This document shows positions 24,524-33,180 of a stretch of 64,000 nt of DNA, in pieces (the first letter of the stretch is position 1; each line of letters begins with the position of its first letter). The position numbers were made by a program, and so were the translations under genes. The notes under the pieces were generated by a model, which was not told where the DNA came from, searched no databases, and saw only the letters and a list, made by a program, of their open reading frames with translations. Where the stretch lies: positions 1-64,000 of the forward strand of contig CAZTZY010000003.1 of NCBI GenBank assembly GCA_964617765.1, given 5' to 3'. Source of the stretch: CAZTZY01 sp964617765. Lineage in GTDB: Bacteria; Pseudomonadota; Gammaproteobacteria; Pseudomonadales; DT-91.

Positions 24524-24608
24524 CATGTAAGTGATAATGATAATAAATAATAGAAGCCACTGTTTGCTTCATTCGTAAGGCTCTAAGAACCTGAAAAGGG
24601 TTGGTAAT

Positions 24609-27458
24609 ATGTTGTTTAAGTCCAGAATAGTTCCTGTTTTTGTCTTCTCGGCGCTGGCTTTTATAGTCGGTTGTGAAGAGCGCATTGAGCCAGAGACACC
24701 GCGGGCAAAATTTAAATTAGTCACTCCATTACCCGGTTCCAGTGTTTACGACACCAAAGAAAAGAAAATGAAGGTGAAGCACTATGGCCCGGTCAGTAAC
24801 GCCAATATCATCCTTTATTTAAACGGCACTGATGTTACCGACAAGTTTATTCCTAATGATAATATTTCAGATACCGTTGTAGCGACAATGGTGAGTACCA
24901 GAAACGCGCTTGTGCAAGGCGATAACACGCTGGTAGCAGGGCAAATGTTATTAGATGTTAATGATTTACCTGTTCCTGATGTCAATGGGCGACCGACACT
25001 TGTGGCGTCTAAAACCTTCACCTTCTTTTTAGACAGTATTCCTCCGCGCATTACTGTAGACAGTGTCGTGCCTTCTGTTGCTAACGGAGATGGCTCTCCT
25101 GCTACAGGATCAACCATTGCTGTTGAAGGTGATCTGGTCGATGTTTCCCCGATAGCCAGTTTGCAGTTTACTGCACCAGGTGGAGCCGTGATATTGACTC
25201 CCACGACTAATGACCCTGTTGGAAATAACCAGTTTAACAATACAACAAAAACGTACCGCGCTCTTTTGCCGAATTATCCGGATACGGGTGTCGCGATAAA
25301 TTCGCCGCATTTTACCTATACCATTACCGATGTTCCCGAACAAACACGCACTGAGCAATTTATGGCATCAGGTACGTATATCGCGCGCCAAAAAGCATTA
25401 CAAATCAATGATCCATTGTTCTTGAATGTGACACCCATGTTGAATGGCATGATCGTCAATGCCTTTAATTTACTGGATAACTCTTCGACAAACATTTTTG
25501 GCGTGGGCGAGCCAGTTTATGATGATATTTTTGATCCGTTTGTATCAACTAACCCGAGGGTGCTAGGTGCTAAACGTGCACCATTGCCGGGTGAAAAGAT
25601 GAAGAATCCACGACTGTATTCTACCTTTGCAGCAAATAATATAACTATCACAAGCACAGGTACTGGTTGTGTTTTCCCTTCTCCGGTTATTGATAACGTT
25701 GAGGAATGTCGTCCTTCAGCTTATACAGGTGTCCATGTTTATATATTCCCGGCTGATAGCGCCCAGTGTAGCGGATTGTTATTTAATCCGGGTGCAGGGG
25801 TAACGGATTGTATTGTTTATATTAAAAATATTGACATTGATACACCGGCAGTTGATATCGAATTTGATGAAAAAAATGATAATTTGTTGGCCAATCTATC
25901 ATTGTGGTTTAAGGATTTTACAGCAGATGTTGAAGTTGCCGGCGTAAGAAATGATGGACCTCCATTTTTTGGGGAGCCAGATAGTTACACGTATTTAGGG
26001 GGTTTAAAAGGCAGGATAGTCATGTCTAAATTTACTGTCGAAACCGATGTCAGGGTTTACCCGGACAGTAATTTTACCCTGGGTTATGAGCGGGTTAATC
26101 CTCTCCGTCTAGAATTGACTGATTTATTAAAAGTACCTGCAGTGACGGGTAATTGTGATATTTGCACAAAATATATTTCAGGATTTGCATTATTGTATTT
26201 GGCATTAGGTTCAGATTTGAATAATAACGACCTGACAGATAAAAAAGAGTTGATGGATATGATTAGTCGCTCTATTGAAAATAAAGTGGGTCCTATGATT
26301 GATTCCGCTTTGGCCATGTTGCCCATGAATGCGACAACCATAAAATTAAATCCACCCTTAAATAATAAACAAATTAATCGTAATTCTTCAGCAGTAACCG
26401 CTTATGCGGTGTATAACAATAACCCGCATTTTGTTTTTAATGGTTACGATTATGTGTCTCCGGCATTTTATTCACCATCCTATACTGCCGTTAATGGTGG
26501 ATTAGGTTCTGCGTTTGCACCGCAGGGTGATTATTATAAGAATCTGATGCCATTCATTCATGGCTGGGGTATTACTATTGCGGGCGTCAAAAATCTTCTG
26601 GATGTATCTTTTGCAATACCTTCAAATACCATTAATCAGTGGTTATTGACTAATCATCAGTCGGGGATGTTTGATGATTTTGATCTGGCTTTAACCGGTG
26701 CTGACTTTTCATCAGGGAGCTTTAATGTAGATCCGGCAGATCAGCTGAGTTTTACATTACATACCAATGAAGCCCCTTCGGTCTATTTTACGAGCCAGGA
26801 TACCAAGGCAGGACAAGTTTGTGTGTTAGGTAAATGCATTACCAATGAAGCTCACCCTGCTTCCATCAAATTGGTGGTTAATGATCTGGATATACAATTG
26901 GATAATGTCACTGATGCAGTTGCGTTGGTTGATGCCAATATTGATATGGAAATGGAAGTTGCAATTACTGCTGTCGACGGGTTGCCAAAGATTACCTTGA
27001 TAGAAAACACCACCGTTGTCAGGGTAAATAGCTACACACAGCCAGTTGATCCTTTTGTGACAAACTCAGTGCTGTCGACTGTAATTGGAGATGGTCTGGA
27101 ATCGTTTATGACATCACCATCCTTTCAAGCTTTAATTGGCTCGCAAACTATTCCAATTTCAATTAATAGCTTGCCTGGCATTGGTGGCAGTGATGATATA
27201 TCCAGTGGAGCTGCTGATTGTGATAACCCGACGTCTACACCGGGTAATATTTGTATGAATGGAATGCAAATACCCTATGCCTCGGTATTGGTTGGTCAGG
27301 TAAATGTTATTCCAGCAGACATTGGTATGTTATTCCGTTGGTTAACCATCGAGAGAGATGGGAGCTATCTGTCAGTAGGTCTTGATTTCAGAAATACTGC
27401 GGGTACATGGCCAGGGATTGCACCGGCTGAGAATTTTATCACCTGGCAAATTCACTAA
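24609..27458 (+). CDS. very large secreted lipoprotein, paralogue of the upstream one
   Basis: 949 residues. The signal peptide has lipobox IVGC (Cys22) followed by EE, which favours outer-membrane sorting. An early NIILYLNGTDVTDKF, a CDIC motif near residue 517 and TINQWLLTNHQSGMF near residue 677 parallel the upstream protein. Paired cysteines occur late (CVLGKC, CDNP, NICMNG) and suggest disulphides. It is mostly beta-strand in character. The start is ATG after AAGGGTTGGTAAT. Function is unknown. A surface or periplasm-facing lipid-binding role next to the transporter is a guess. A terminator follows at 27483. Confidence 0.8.
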   Translation: MLFKSRIVPVFVFSALAFIVGCEERIEPETPRAKFKLVTPLPGSSVYDTKEKKMKVKHYGPVSNANIILYLNGTDVTDKFIPNDNISDTVVATMVSTRNALVQGDNTLVAGQMLLDVNDLPVPDVNGRPTLVASKTFTFFLDSIPPRITVDSVVPSVANGDGSPATGSTIAVEGDLVDVSPIASLQFTAPGGAVILTPTTNDPVGNNQFNNTTKTYRALLPNYPDTGVAINSPHFTYTITDVPEQTRTEQFMASGTYIARQKALQINDPLFLNVTPMLNGMIVNAFNLLDNSSTNIFGVGEPVYDDIFDPFVSTNPRVLGAKRAPLPGEKMKNPRLYSTFAANNITITSTGTGCVFPSPVIDNVEECRPSAYTGVHVYIFPADSAQCSGLLFNPGAGVTDCIVYIKNIDIDTPAVDIEFDEKNDNLLANLSLWFKDFTADVEVAGVRNDGPPFFGEPDSYTYLGGLKGRIVMSKFTVETDVRVYPDSNFTLGYERVNPLRLELTDLLKVPAVTGNCDICTKYISGFALLYLALGSDLNNNDLTDKKELMDMISRSIENKVGPMIDSALAMLPMNATTIKLNPPLNNKQINRNSSAVTAYAVYNNNPHFVFNGYDYVSPAFYSPSYTAVNGGLGSAFAPQGDYYKNLMPFIHGWGITIAGVKNLLDVSFAIPSNTINQWLLTNHQSGMFDDFDLALTGADFSSGSFNVDPADQLSFTLHTNEAPSVYFTSQDTKAGQVCVLGKCITNEAHPASIKLVVNDLDIQLDNVTDAVALVDANIDMEMEVAITAVDGLPKITLIENTTVVRVNSYTQPVDPFVTNSVLSTVIGDGLESFMTSPSFQALIGSQTIPISINSLPGIGGSDDISSGAADCDNPTSTPGNICMNGMQIPYASVLVGQVNVIPADIGMLFRWLTIERDGSYLSVGLDFRNTAGTWPGIAPAENFITWQIH

Positions 27459-27482
27459 CGCACTAAACTTGCACTCGTAGAT

Positions 27483-27508
27483 AAAAAGGCAGCCTTAGCT
27501 GCCTTTTT
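27483..27508. terminator. bidirectional rho-independent terminator
   Basis: AAAAAGGCAGC, CTTA, GCTGCCTTTTT: a strong stem flanked by A and T runs. It ends the second lipoprotein gene on the plus strand and the small minus-strand gene whose stop codon lies at its edge. Confidence 0.9.
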
Positions 27509-27701
27509 ACTTTATCAATCGGCTGTTGGTGATTAAGGCAGGCTTTCTGGCAGAATAAATACAATAGCCACGATCTATCGATTGTAAGGGTTTGGTATTT
27601 TTGTAGGCACTCATTTGAGGATTTAACGGCTCATCAGCCATAAATGCACAGGTGACAGGTGCAAACGTTGAATAATATTCAAAAGAAATAACGGTATTCA
27701 T
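27507..27701 (-). CDS. small hypothetical protein
   Basis: 64 residues, MNTVISFEYYSTFAPVT at the start, with two cysteines and no recognisable domain. Support comes from a good GGAG 9 nt before the ATG and a terminator exactly at its stop codon. A TTG 9 nt earlier is in frame but too close to the GGAG. No membrane segment or signal peptide is visible. It could still be a chance frame. Confidence 0.5.
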   Translation of the reverse strand: MNTVISFEYYSTFAPVTCAFMADEPLNPQMSAYKNTKPLQSIDRGYCIYSARKPALITNSRLIK

Positions 27702-27710
27702 TTTTATCAA

Positions 27711-27882
27711 CTCCGTCTGAGTTATTGTCTGGGTAGTCTAAATCCTTTTTATGACAAAATTATGTTGCCTTACAAAAAGCATAGCAGCTGATAACATCTT
27801 CGCTAGAAAAGAAGCTAATCTTTTTATAGAACTTGGAGTTCTCCTTTACTACACTTTGCACCTTTAATGGGGAGACGGATTT
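27711..27882 (+). promoter_or_regulatory. divergent region ahead of tesB
   Basis: 172 bases between the small minus-strand gene and tesB. The tesB ribosome binding site is GGGGAG 9 nt before the ATG. No distinct operator was recognised. Confidence 0.3.
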
Positions 27883-28737
27883 ATGGGACGAGCACTTTCA
27901 CAATTAATTGCAGATATTGATCTTGAAAAAATCGAGATTAATATTTTTCGTGGAAAAACACTGGATGCTGCCAGACAACAGGTTTATGGCGGTCAGGTAT
28001 TGGCGCAAGCCATGAATGCTGCTTCAAGAACTGTTGCAACCCCATTGATCCTGCATTCTTTACATGCCTATTTCTTGCGAGAGGGAAGTGATGATATCCC
28101 TATTGTTTACGAAGTGGATCGTATAAGGGATGGTAAAACGTTTACTACTCGCAGAGTGGTCGCCATTCAGCATGGCAGGCCTATTTTCAATGTCAGCTTA
28201 TCCTATCAACTGGCAGAGGATGGCATCATTGAGCATGGCTGTGTCATGCCACTGGTTCAAGGTCCTGAGCAATTGATGAATGATGAAATGTATTACACTG
28301 AAATTTTAGGGGGTAACTTGCAGAAATCCTGGCCCATTGAATATCGTCAGGTAGATCCGGTGAACCCAAAGAAACTGGAAGCCAAATCTTCAACGAGTTA
28401 TGTGTGGTTCAAAAGTAATGGGGAGCTAATCAATGATTATCCTTTGCATCAAGAGTTGTTAGCTTATGCATCAGATCATCTTCTTTTACATACGGCTTTA
28501 CGTCCCCATGGTAAATCGCCTTGGGGAGGTGGCATAAAAATGGCATCCCTGGATCACTCCATCTGGTTCCATAAGCCTTTTCGTATTGACGATTGGTTGT
28601 TATATGAAATGGAAAGTATCGTTGCCGATGGTGCGCGTGCATTTTGTCGTGGCAGGGTGTTTAACAAGGATGGCCATATAGTTGCCTCAACGACACAAGA
28701 AGGCGTTGTACGCGAGGCCAGGGAGTCAGTGGATTGA
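27883..28737 (+). CDS. tesB: acyl-CoA thioesterase II TesB
   Basis: Double-hotdog thioesterase that hydrolyses medium- and long-chain acyl-CoA. It has 284 residues (E. coli 286). The first hotdog has YGGQVLAQAMNAA, and the second has ASLDHSIWFHKPFRIDDWLLYEMES with the catalytic aspartate, then GRVFNKDGHIVASTTQEG. It overlaps mtnA by 4 nt, so translation is coupled. The functional link to methionine salvage is unclear, and the pairing is probably positional. Confidence 0.96.
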   Translation: MGRALSQLIADIDLEKIEINIFRGKTLDAARQQVYGGQVLAQAMNAASRTVATPLILHSLHAYFLREGSDDIPIVYEVDRIRDGKTFTTRRVVAIQHGRPIFNVSLSYQLAEDGIIEHGCVMPLVQGPEQLMNDEMYYTEILGGNLQKSWPIEYRQVDPVNPKKLEAKSSTSYVWFKSNGELINDYPLHQELLAYASDHLLLHTALRPHGKSPWGGGIKMASLDHSIWFHKPFRIDDWLLYEMESIVADGARAFCRGRVFNKDGHIVASTTQEGVVREARESVD

Positions 28738-29822
28738 AAATCCAGGGTCAACATCACCAAAGCCTGAAGTTTGATACAGCCAAGGCGATTTTAACGATAC
28801 TCGATCAAACGCTGCTGCCGTTTGAAGTGAAATGGATGGAATTAACCTCATTTCATGATGTTTGCCATGCCATTACTTCTATGCAGGTCAGGGGTGCACC
28901 TGCCATCGGTGCTGTGGCTGCCTATGGAATAGTGTTAGCAGTGAAGGAAAATATTTCATTAACGGAGTCTTCAAAAAAAATAAAGGCTACGCGTCCAACA
29001 GCGGTAAATCTGGCGTGGGCTGTTGATCGTATGTTAGGGCGAATCAATGCGGGTGATGTAGAGAAAGCTTATGCCATTGCTTGCCGGGAGGCAGCGATGA
29101 TAGCCAGTGAAGATGTTGCGGCGTGTAGCGCAATTGGTGATGCCGGCCTGGAAATTATTGAAAAAATAATCGCCCAAAAAGATGGGCAAACTATCAATGT
29201 TTTGACACATTGCAATGCAGGTTGGCTGGCAACTGTAGATTGGGGAACAGCACTCGCGCCTATTTATAAGGCACAGCAAAAAGGCATTGATATTCATGTT
29301 TGGGTAGATGAAACCCGGCCTAGAAATCAGGGAGCTTTCCTGACCTGTTTCGAATTGAAAGAGCAGGGCGTGGCGCATACATTGATTGCTGATAATACCG
29401 GTGGATATTTGATGCAAGCCGGCATGGTCGATTTATGTATTGTCGGTAGTGATAGAACCACTGCGAATGGTGATGTGTGTAATAAAATTGGCACCTATTT
29501 AAAAGCCTTGGCTGCGGCTGATAATGATGTGCCTTTTTATGTGGCTTTGCCGAGTTCAACGATTGACTGGAATATGAAAACAGGCAGTGAAATTCCTATT
29601 GAATATAGAAGCGAGCAGGAAGTATTAACCATGACCGGATGCAATAAGGAACAACAAGTAGATTCGATTTCAATTACAGCACAAGGTGTAAAGGCATTAA
29701 ATCCTGCATTTGATGTCACTCCTGCCAAATATGTTACCGGGTTGATTACCGAATTCGGCATCTTTGATGCCAATGCCCAAAGTTTGCAAAAGTTAAAGGC
29801 CAGGATAAAGCATGCAGTTTAA
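28734..29822 (+). CDS. mtnA: methylthioribose-1-phosphate isomerase MtnA
   Basis: Converts 5-methylthioribose-1-phosphate to the ribulose form in methylthioadenosine salvage. It has 362 residues. MQVRGAPAIGAVAAYG, the catalytic Cys in THCNAGWLATVDWGTAL and the catalytic Asp in GSDRTTANGDVCNKIGTY are the family signatures, separating it from eIF2B subunits. The start is TTG 28734 overlapping the tesB stop. The first downstream ATG is too late. It overlaps the next gene, a FucA-type aldolase, by 11 nt, which suggests consecutive steps. Confidence 0.95.
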   Translation: MKIQGQHHQSLKFDTAKAILTILDQTLLPFEVKWMELTSFHDVCHAITSMQVRGAPAIGAVAAYGIVLAVKENISLTESSKKIKATRPTAVNLAWAVDRMLGRINAGDVEKAYAIACREAAMIASEDVAACSAIGDAGLEIIEKIIAQKDGQTINVLTHCNAGWLATVDWGTALAPIYKAQQKGIDIHVWVDETRPRNQGAFLTCFELKEQGVAHTLIADNTGGYLMQAGMVDLCIVGSDRTTANGDVCNKIGTYLKALAAADNDVPFYVALPSSTIDWNMKTGSEIPIEYRSEQEVLTMTGCNKEQQVDSISITAQGVKALNPAFDVTPAKYVTGLITEFGIFDANAQSLQKLKARIKHAV

Positions 29823-30459
29823 GGATCTTCGGGAAGAGATTATTCGAGCTGCATGCTCCATGCATATTGATCGTCTAACGGCAGCAAAAAGTGGCAATAT
29901 CAGTGTGCGTAATAATAACGGTTTTTTGATTACGCCGAGCGGTGTGCCGTATGAACATTTGCAACCACAAGATATTGTCCAGCTTGATAGTGAAGGCAAT
30001 AGAATTGGCGAAGGATTGGTTCCGTCCAGTGAATGGAAGATTCATGCAGATATCTACCACCATCGCCCGGAAGTGAATGCTGTTGTGCATGCACATTCTC
30101 CGGCAGCAACGGCATTGTCAGTATTACGCAAACCCGTTCCTGCTTTCCATTATATGGTAGCTTTGTTCGGAGGTAAGAAAATTCCCTGTGCTGAATATGC
30201 TACTTTTGGTACTCATGCGTTGTCGAATAATATTATGAAAGCAATGACGGGGTATAATGCTTGCTTGATGGCCAATCATGGTATGTTGGCTGTGGGCTCA
30301 TCTTTGGCCGGTGCGTATGGATTAGCCCTTGAACTGGAAAGTTTGTGCGTCCAATACAGTCTTGCCAAACAATTAGGTGAAGTGGTTATTCTTACAGATG
30401 AAGAAATGGCTGAAGCTAAAGCGGCTTTTGCTGAGTATGGACAAAAACACAAGGGTTAA
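29812..30459 (+). CDS. class II (FucA-type) aldolase, candidate methylthioribulose-1-phosphate aldolase
   Basis: Zinc-dependent class II aldolase of 215 residues. The FucA pattern is present: SGNISVR for phosphate binding, PSSEWKIH with the catalytic Glu, VVHAHSPAAT with two zinc histidines, and LMANHGMLAVG with the third. MtnB dehydratases share the fold, but the PSSEW context is closer to fuculose-phosphate aldolase. Directly after mtnA, the best reading is the DHAP shunt: cleavage of methylthioribulose-1-phosphate to DHAP and methylthioacetaldehyde. The alternative is MtnB of the classical pathway. No mtnC or mtnD is in the window. Confidence 0.8.
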   Translation: MQFKDLREEIIRAACSMHIDRLTAAKSGNISVRNNNGFLITPSGVPYEHLQPQDIVQLDSEGNRIGEGLVPSSEWKIHADIYHHRPEVNAVVHAHSPAATALSVLRKPVPAFHYMVALFGGKKIPCAEYATFGTHALSNNIMKAMTGYNACLMANHGMLAVGSSLAGAYGLALELESLCVQYSLAKQLGEVVILTDEEMAEAKAAFAEYGQKHKG

Positions 30460-30542
30460 ACTTTACAGGTTAAATGAGATAAAGAGCACAACTCATAGCC
30501 TGGGTGATTGTGGAAATTGATTTTATATATTATTGGTTAACA

Positions 30543-30557
30543 TAAAAATAAAAAAGG
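30543..30557 (+). promoter_or_regulatory. A-rich Crc/Hfq-like motif over a ribosome binding site
   Basis: AAAAATAAAAAAGG contains AAnAAnAA and overlaps the AAGG ribosome binding site of the response regulator gene. It is a possible Hfq/Crc repression site. Only the motif supports this. Confidence 0.35.
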
Positions 30558-30565
30558 TAGAAGGC

Positions 30566-31762
30566 ATGGCATTTCATAGAGCACTTATTGTTGATGATTC
30601 CAAGCTCGCACGAGTGACATTAAAGAAAAAACTGGAGTCCCATGGTTTGGTTGTTGAGTTGGTTGATTCAGCCCAGCAGGCATATAGCACTTTGCCTGCC
30701 ATACAACCGGATATTATTTTTATGGATCATTTAATGCCTGGCATTGATGGTTTTGAGGCGACCCAACATATACGTCAAATGGCTGGATTTCAGCGAGTCC
30801 CGATTGTCATGTGTACCGGGAAGGAGCAAGACGGGTATTTAGAGGAAGCTTTGGCGATTGGCGCTAATTATATTCTTTCGAAACCACCCGTTGATGAAGC
30901 CTTAAACGCGCTTTTGGCTTCTTCAACCTTCATTGAGCTGGCTGAAGTTAGCCCAACAGAAAACCAGGAGTTCGATATACCTTCTGGAGATACTGTGGTG
31001 GAAACAGATATTGCTGACTTTATGGCTGAATATAAAGAGTCCGTAATGGAAGCACAGACAGAAAAACAGGATCTTTCTCCTATGCCGGAGACTGATATTG
31101 CTGATTTCATGGTTGAGAAATCTGCAGGGGTGGTGGTTGGCCAGAATGATCAAAATCTGCAATTGTCTGCAGAAGTTATTCAGGCAGGAATCAATAGAGA
31201 AGATGTTGAGCGTATTTGTGCCCAAATGATAGATGACGCTTTAGCGCAAATACCTTTGCCAAAGCCGGAAGCGGTTATTGAAATACCTGTTTTACAGCAA
31301 GCACCAGTTGATATGGAGTTGATACTTTCTAGTGTAAATACATCAGTGCAGGATCAGCTTTCTCAAACTGCAATGACACTCAAGGCAGAATTCCAGGCTA
31401 TGCTTGAATCACAGATAGCAGATAAAATTTCGCAAACGATGGACCAGGATATACAAGGCATTCTGGATTTGCGTCTTAATGTAATGCTGATGCAGAAATT
31501 TGCAGAAACCAATGCCAAAATTGACAACATGGAAAAACAATTAAATGAGAAAGTAGCAGTTTTGAATAATTCGGCTGATATGCTATCTGTCGATTCGCCG
31601 TTGACTCTGGAGCAGCCCGGTGGCTTGAGTGCACGGATGGAGCAATTATATGATGAACAGATTCAATTGATGCACAAAGTAAAAATCTTTCAAATGGTTA
31701 CCGGAGCTTCAATATTATTAGCTGTTACAGCCATTATCGTTGCATTTATCCAGTTAAAATGA
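30566..31762 (+). CDS. membrane-anchored response regulator
   Basis: 398 residues, start ATG 30566 (AAGG 8 nt upstream, which rules against an earlier in-frame ATN start at 30533). Residues 1-125 are a CheY-like receiver: VDDSKLAR, phosphoacceptor Asp in IIFMDHLMPG, and YILSKPP with the conserved lysine. Then comes a long acidic linker with the sequence ETDIADFM twice. A probable coiled-coil region (MQKFAETNAKIDNMEKQLNEK) and one C-terminal membrane helix (residues about 372-394, ending IQLK) follow. There is no DNA-binding or enzymatic output domain. A C-terminal membrane anchor is unusual for a receiver protein. Function is unknown. Confidence 0.85.
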   Translation: MAFHRALIVDDSKLARVTLKKKLESHGLVVELVDSAQQAYSTLPAIQPDIIFMDHLMPGIDGFEATQHIRQMAGFQRVPIVMCTGKEQDGYLEEALAIGANYILSKPPVDEALNALLASSTFIELAEVSPTENQEFDIPSGDTVVETDIADFMAEYKESVMEAQTEKQDLSPMPETDIADFMVEKSAGVVVGQNDQNLQLSAEVIQAGINREDVERICAQMIDDALAQIPLPKPEAVIEIPVLQQAPVDMELILSSVNTSVQDQLSQTAMTLKAEFQAMLESQIADKISQTMDQDIQGILDLRLNVMLMQKFAETNAKIDNMEKQLNEKVAVLNNSADMLSVDSPLTLEQPGGLSARMEQLYDEQIQLMHKVKIFQMVTGASILLAVTAIIVAFIQLK

Positions 31763-31926
31763 CGCTTAAATCCGGCTCAACGGATTGTTTACAAAGCTAC
31801 AATCCTTAAAGTAAGTCATACAAGAGTGTCGAGACAAATCGCGCTCTATGCCTCAATTGTGCTAGAATTTCTCCTATATTACGTAAACCGGTTTTCAATT
31901 TATTACGATAGGCAGAGAAAAAGCGA

Positions 31927-33180
31927 ATGGATATTACCTCCTACATGTTGCAAGTAGGCCAGCGGGCTCGATCAGCTTCGCGACTGATGGCAATGGCAGA
32001 TACCCGCCTCAAAAATACTGCGTTAATAGCCATGGCCAAGGCCATAGACTCATCACGTGAAGCTCTCGCTGCAGCCAATAAACTGGATATGGACAATGGC
32101 AGGGCTAAAGGCCTTGATGCCGCATTGCTGGATCGTCTTGAATTAACCCCTTCTCGAATTGATGGGATGCTGGAAGGTTTATACCAGGTAGCAGCCTTGG
32201 CCGACCCTATTGGAACCATTACTGATTTAACATTTCGCCCTAGTGGTATCCAGGTGGGTAAAATGCGTGTGCCTTTAGGGGTAATAGGTATTATTTATGA
32301 GTCGCGACCTAATGTGACCGTAGAAGCTGCTGCACTATGTGTGAAATCAGGTAATGCTGCGGTTCTGCGTGGCGGATCAGAATCCATTCATTCTAATCAG
32401 GCAATTGCACAATGCGTTAAAGTCGGATTGTTAGATGCAGGTTTGCCTGCATACGCAGTGCAGGTAATAGAAGTGATTGACAGGGATGCAGTAGGTCAAA
32501 TGATTACCATGCCCCAATATATTGATGTCATTGTACCTCGTGGAGGAAAGGGATTAATCGAACGTATCAGTAAGGATGCCCGTGTGCCTGTTATCAAGCA
32601 TCTTGATGGTATTTGCCATGTTTATATCGATGATGATGCCCATACGGAAAAAGCTATTAATGTTGCCATTAATGCCAAAACACAACGTTATGGCACCTGT
32701 AATACCATGGAGACCTTGTTAGTTTCAGCAGCACGGGCAAAGGAAATGCTGCCTTTGTTGGCTAAGGCCTACCTTGAAAAAGGTGTTGAATTACGCGGTT
32801 GTGAAAAAACCTGTGCGATTATAGTCGCCAAGCTAGCCACTGAAGAAGACTGGAAGACAGAGTATCTCGCCCCGATTTTATCGATAAAAATTGTTGATGG
32901 TCTTGATGCTGCGATTGAACATATCAATACTTACAGTTCTCAACATACGGATTCAATCATCACCGAAAATTATACCAGGGCACGTCAGTTTCTGCGGGCA
33001 GTAGATTCCAGTTCTGTCATGGTAAATGCCTCAACGCGCTTCGCTGATGGATTTGAATATGGTTTGGGTGCAGAAATTGGCATATCTACCGATAAAATTC
33101 ATGCGCGAGGCCCGGTAGGCCTTGAAGGTTTAACATCACAGAAATTTGTTGTGCTTGGCGATGGGCATATCCGTCAGTGA
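31927..33180 (+). CDS. proA: gamma-glutamyl phosphate reductase ProA
   Basis: NADPH-dependent reduction of glutamyl-5-phosphate to the semialdehyde in proline synthesis. It has 417 residues, same as E. coli. Recognisable segments are GVIGIIYESRPNVTVEAA, AVLRGGSES and the catalytic Cys in QRYGTCNTMETLLV. The C-terminal ARGPVGLEGLTS is typical. It is the first gene of a tight run shared with Pseudomonas and overlaps nadD by 4 nt. proB is not in the window. Confidence 0.97.
   Translation: MDITSYMLQVGQRARSASRLMAMADTRLKNTALIAMAKAIDSSREALAAANKLDMDNGRAKGLDAALLDRLELTPSRIDGMLEGLYQVAALADPIGTITDLTFRPSGIQVGKMRVPLGVIGIIYESRPNVTVEAAALCVKSGNAAVLRGGSESIHSNQAIAQCVKVGLLDAGLPAYAVQVIEVIDRDAVGQMITMPQYIDVIVPRGGKGLIERISKDARVPVIKHLDGICHVYIDDDAHTEKAINVAINAKTQRYGTCNTMETLLVSAARAKEMLPLLAKAYLEKGVELRGCEKTCAIIVAKLATEEDWKTEYLAPILSIKIVDGLDAAIEHINTYSSQHTDSIITENYTRARQFLRAVDSSSVMVNASTRFADGFEYGLGAEIGISTDKIHARGPVGLEGLTSQKFVVLGDGHIRQ

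Noticed and set aside
24535..24556. AATGATAATAAATAATAG in the leader of the second lipoprotein as a Crc/Hfq site
   Set aside because: Triplet register is broken (no strict AAnAAnAA) and it lies more than 50 nt from the start codon.
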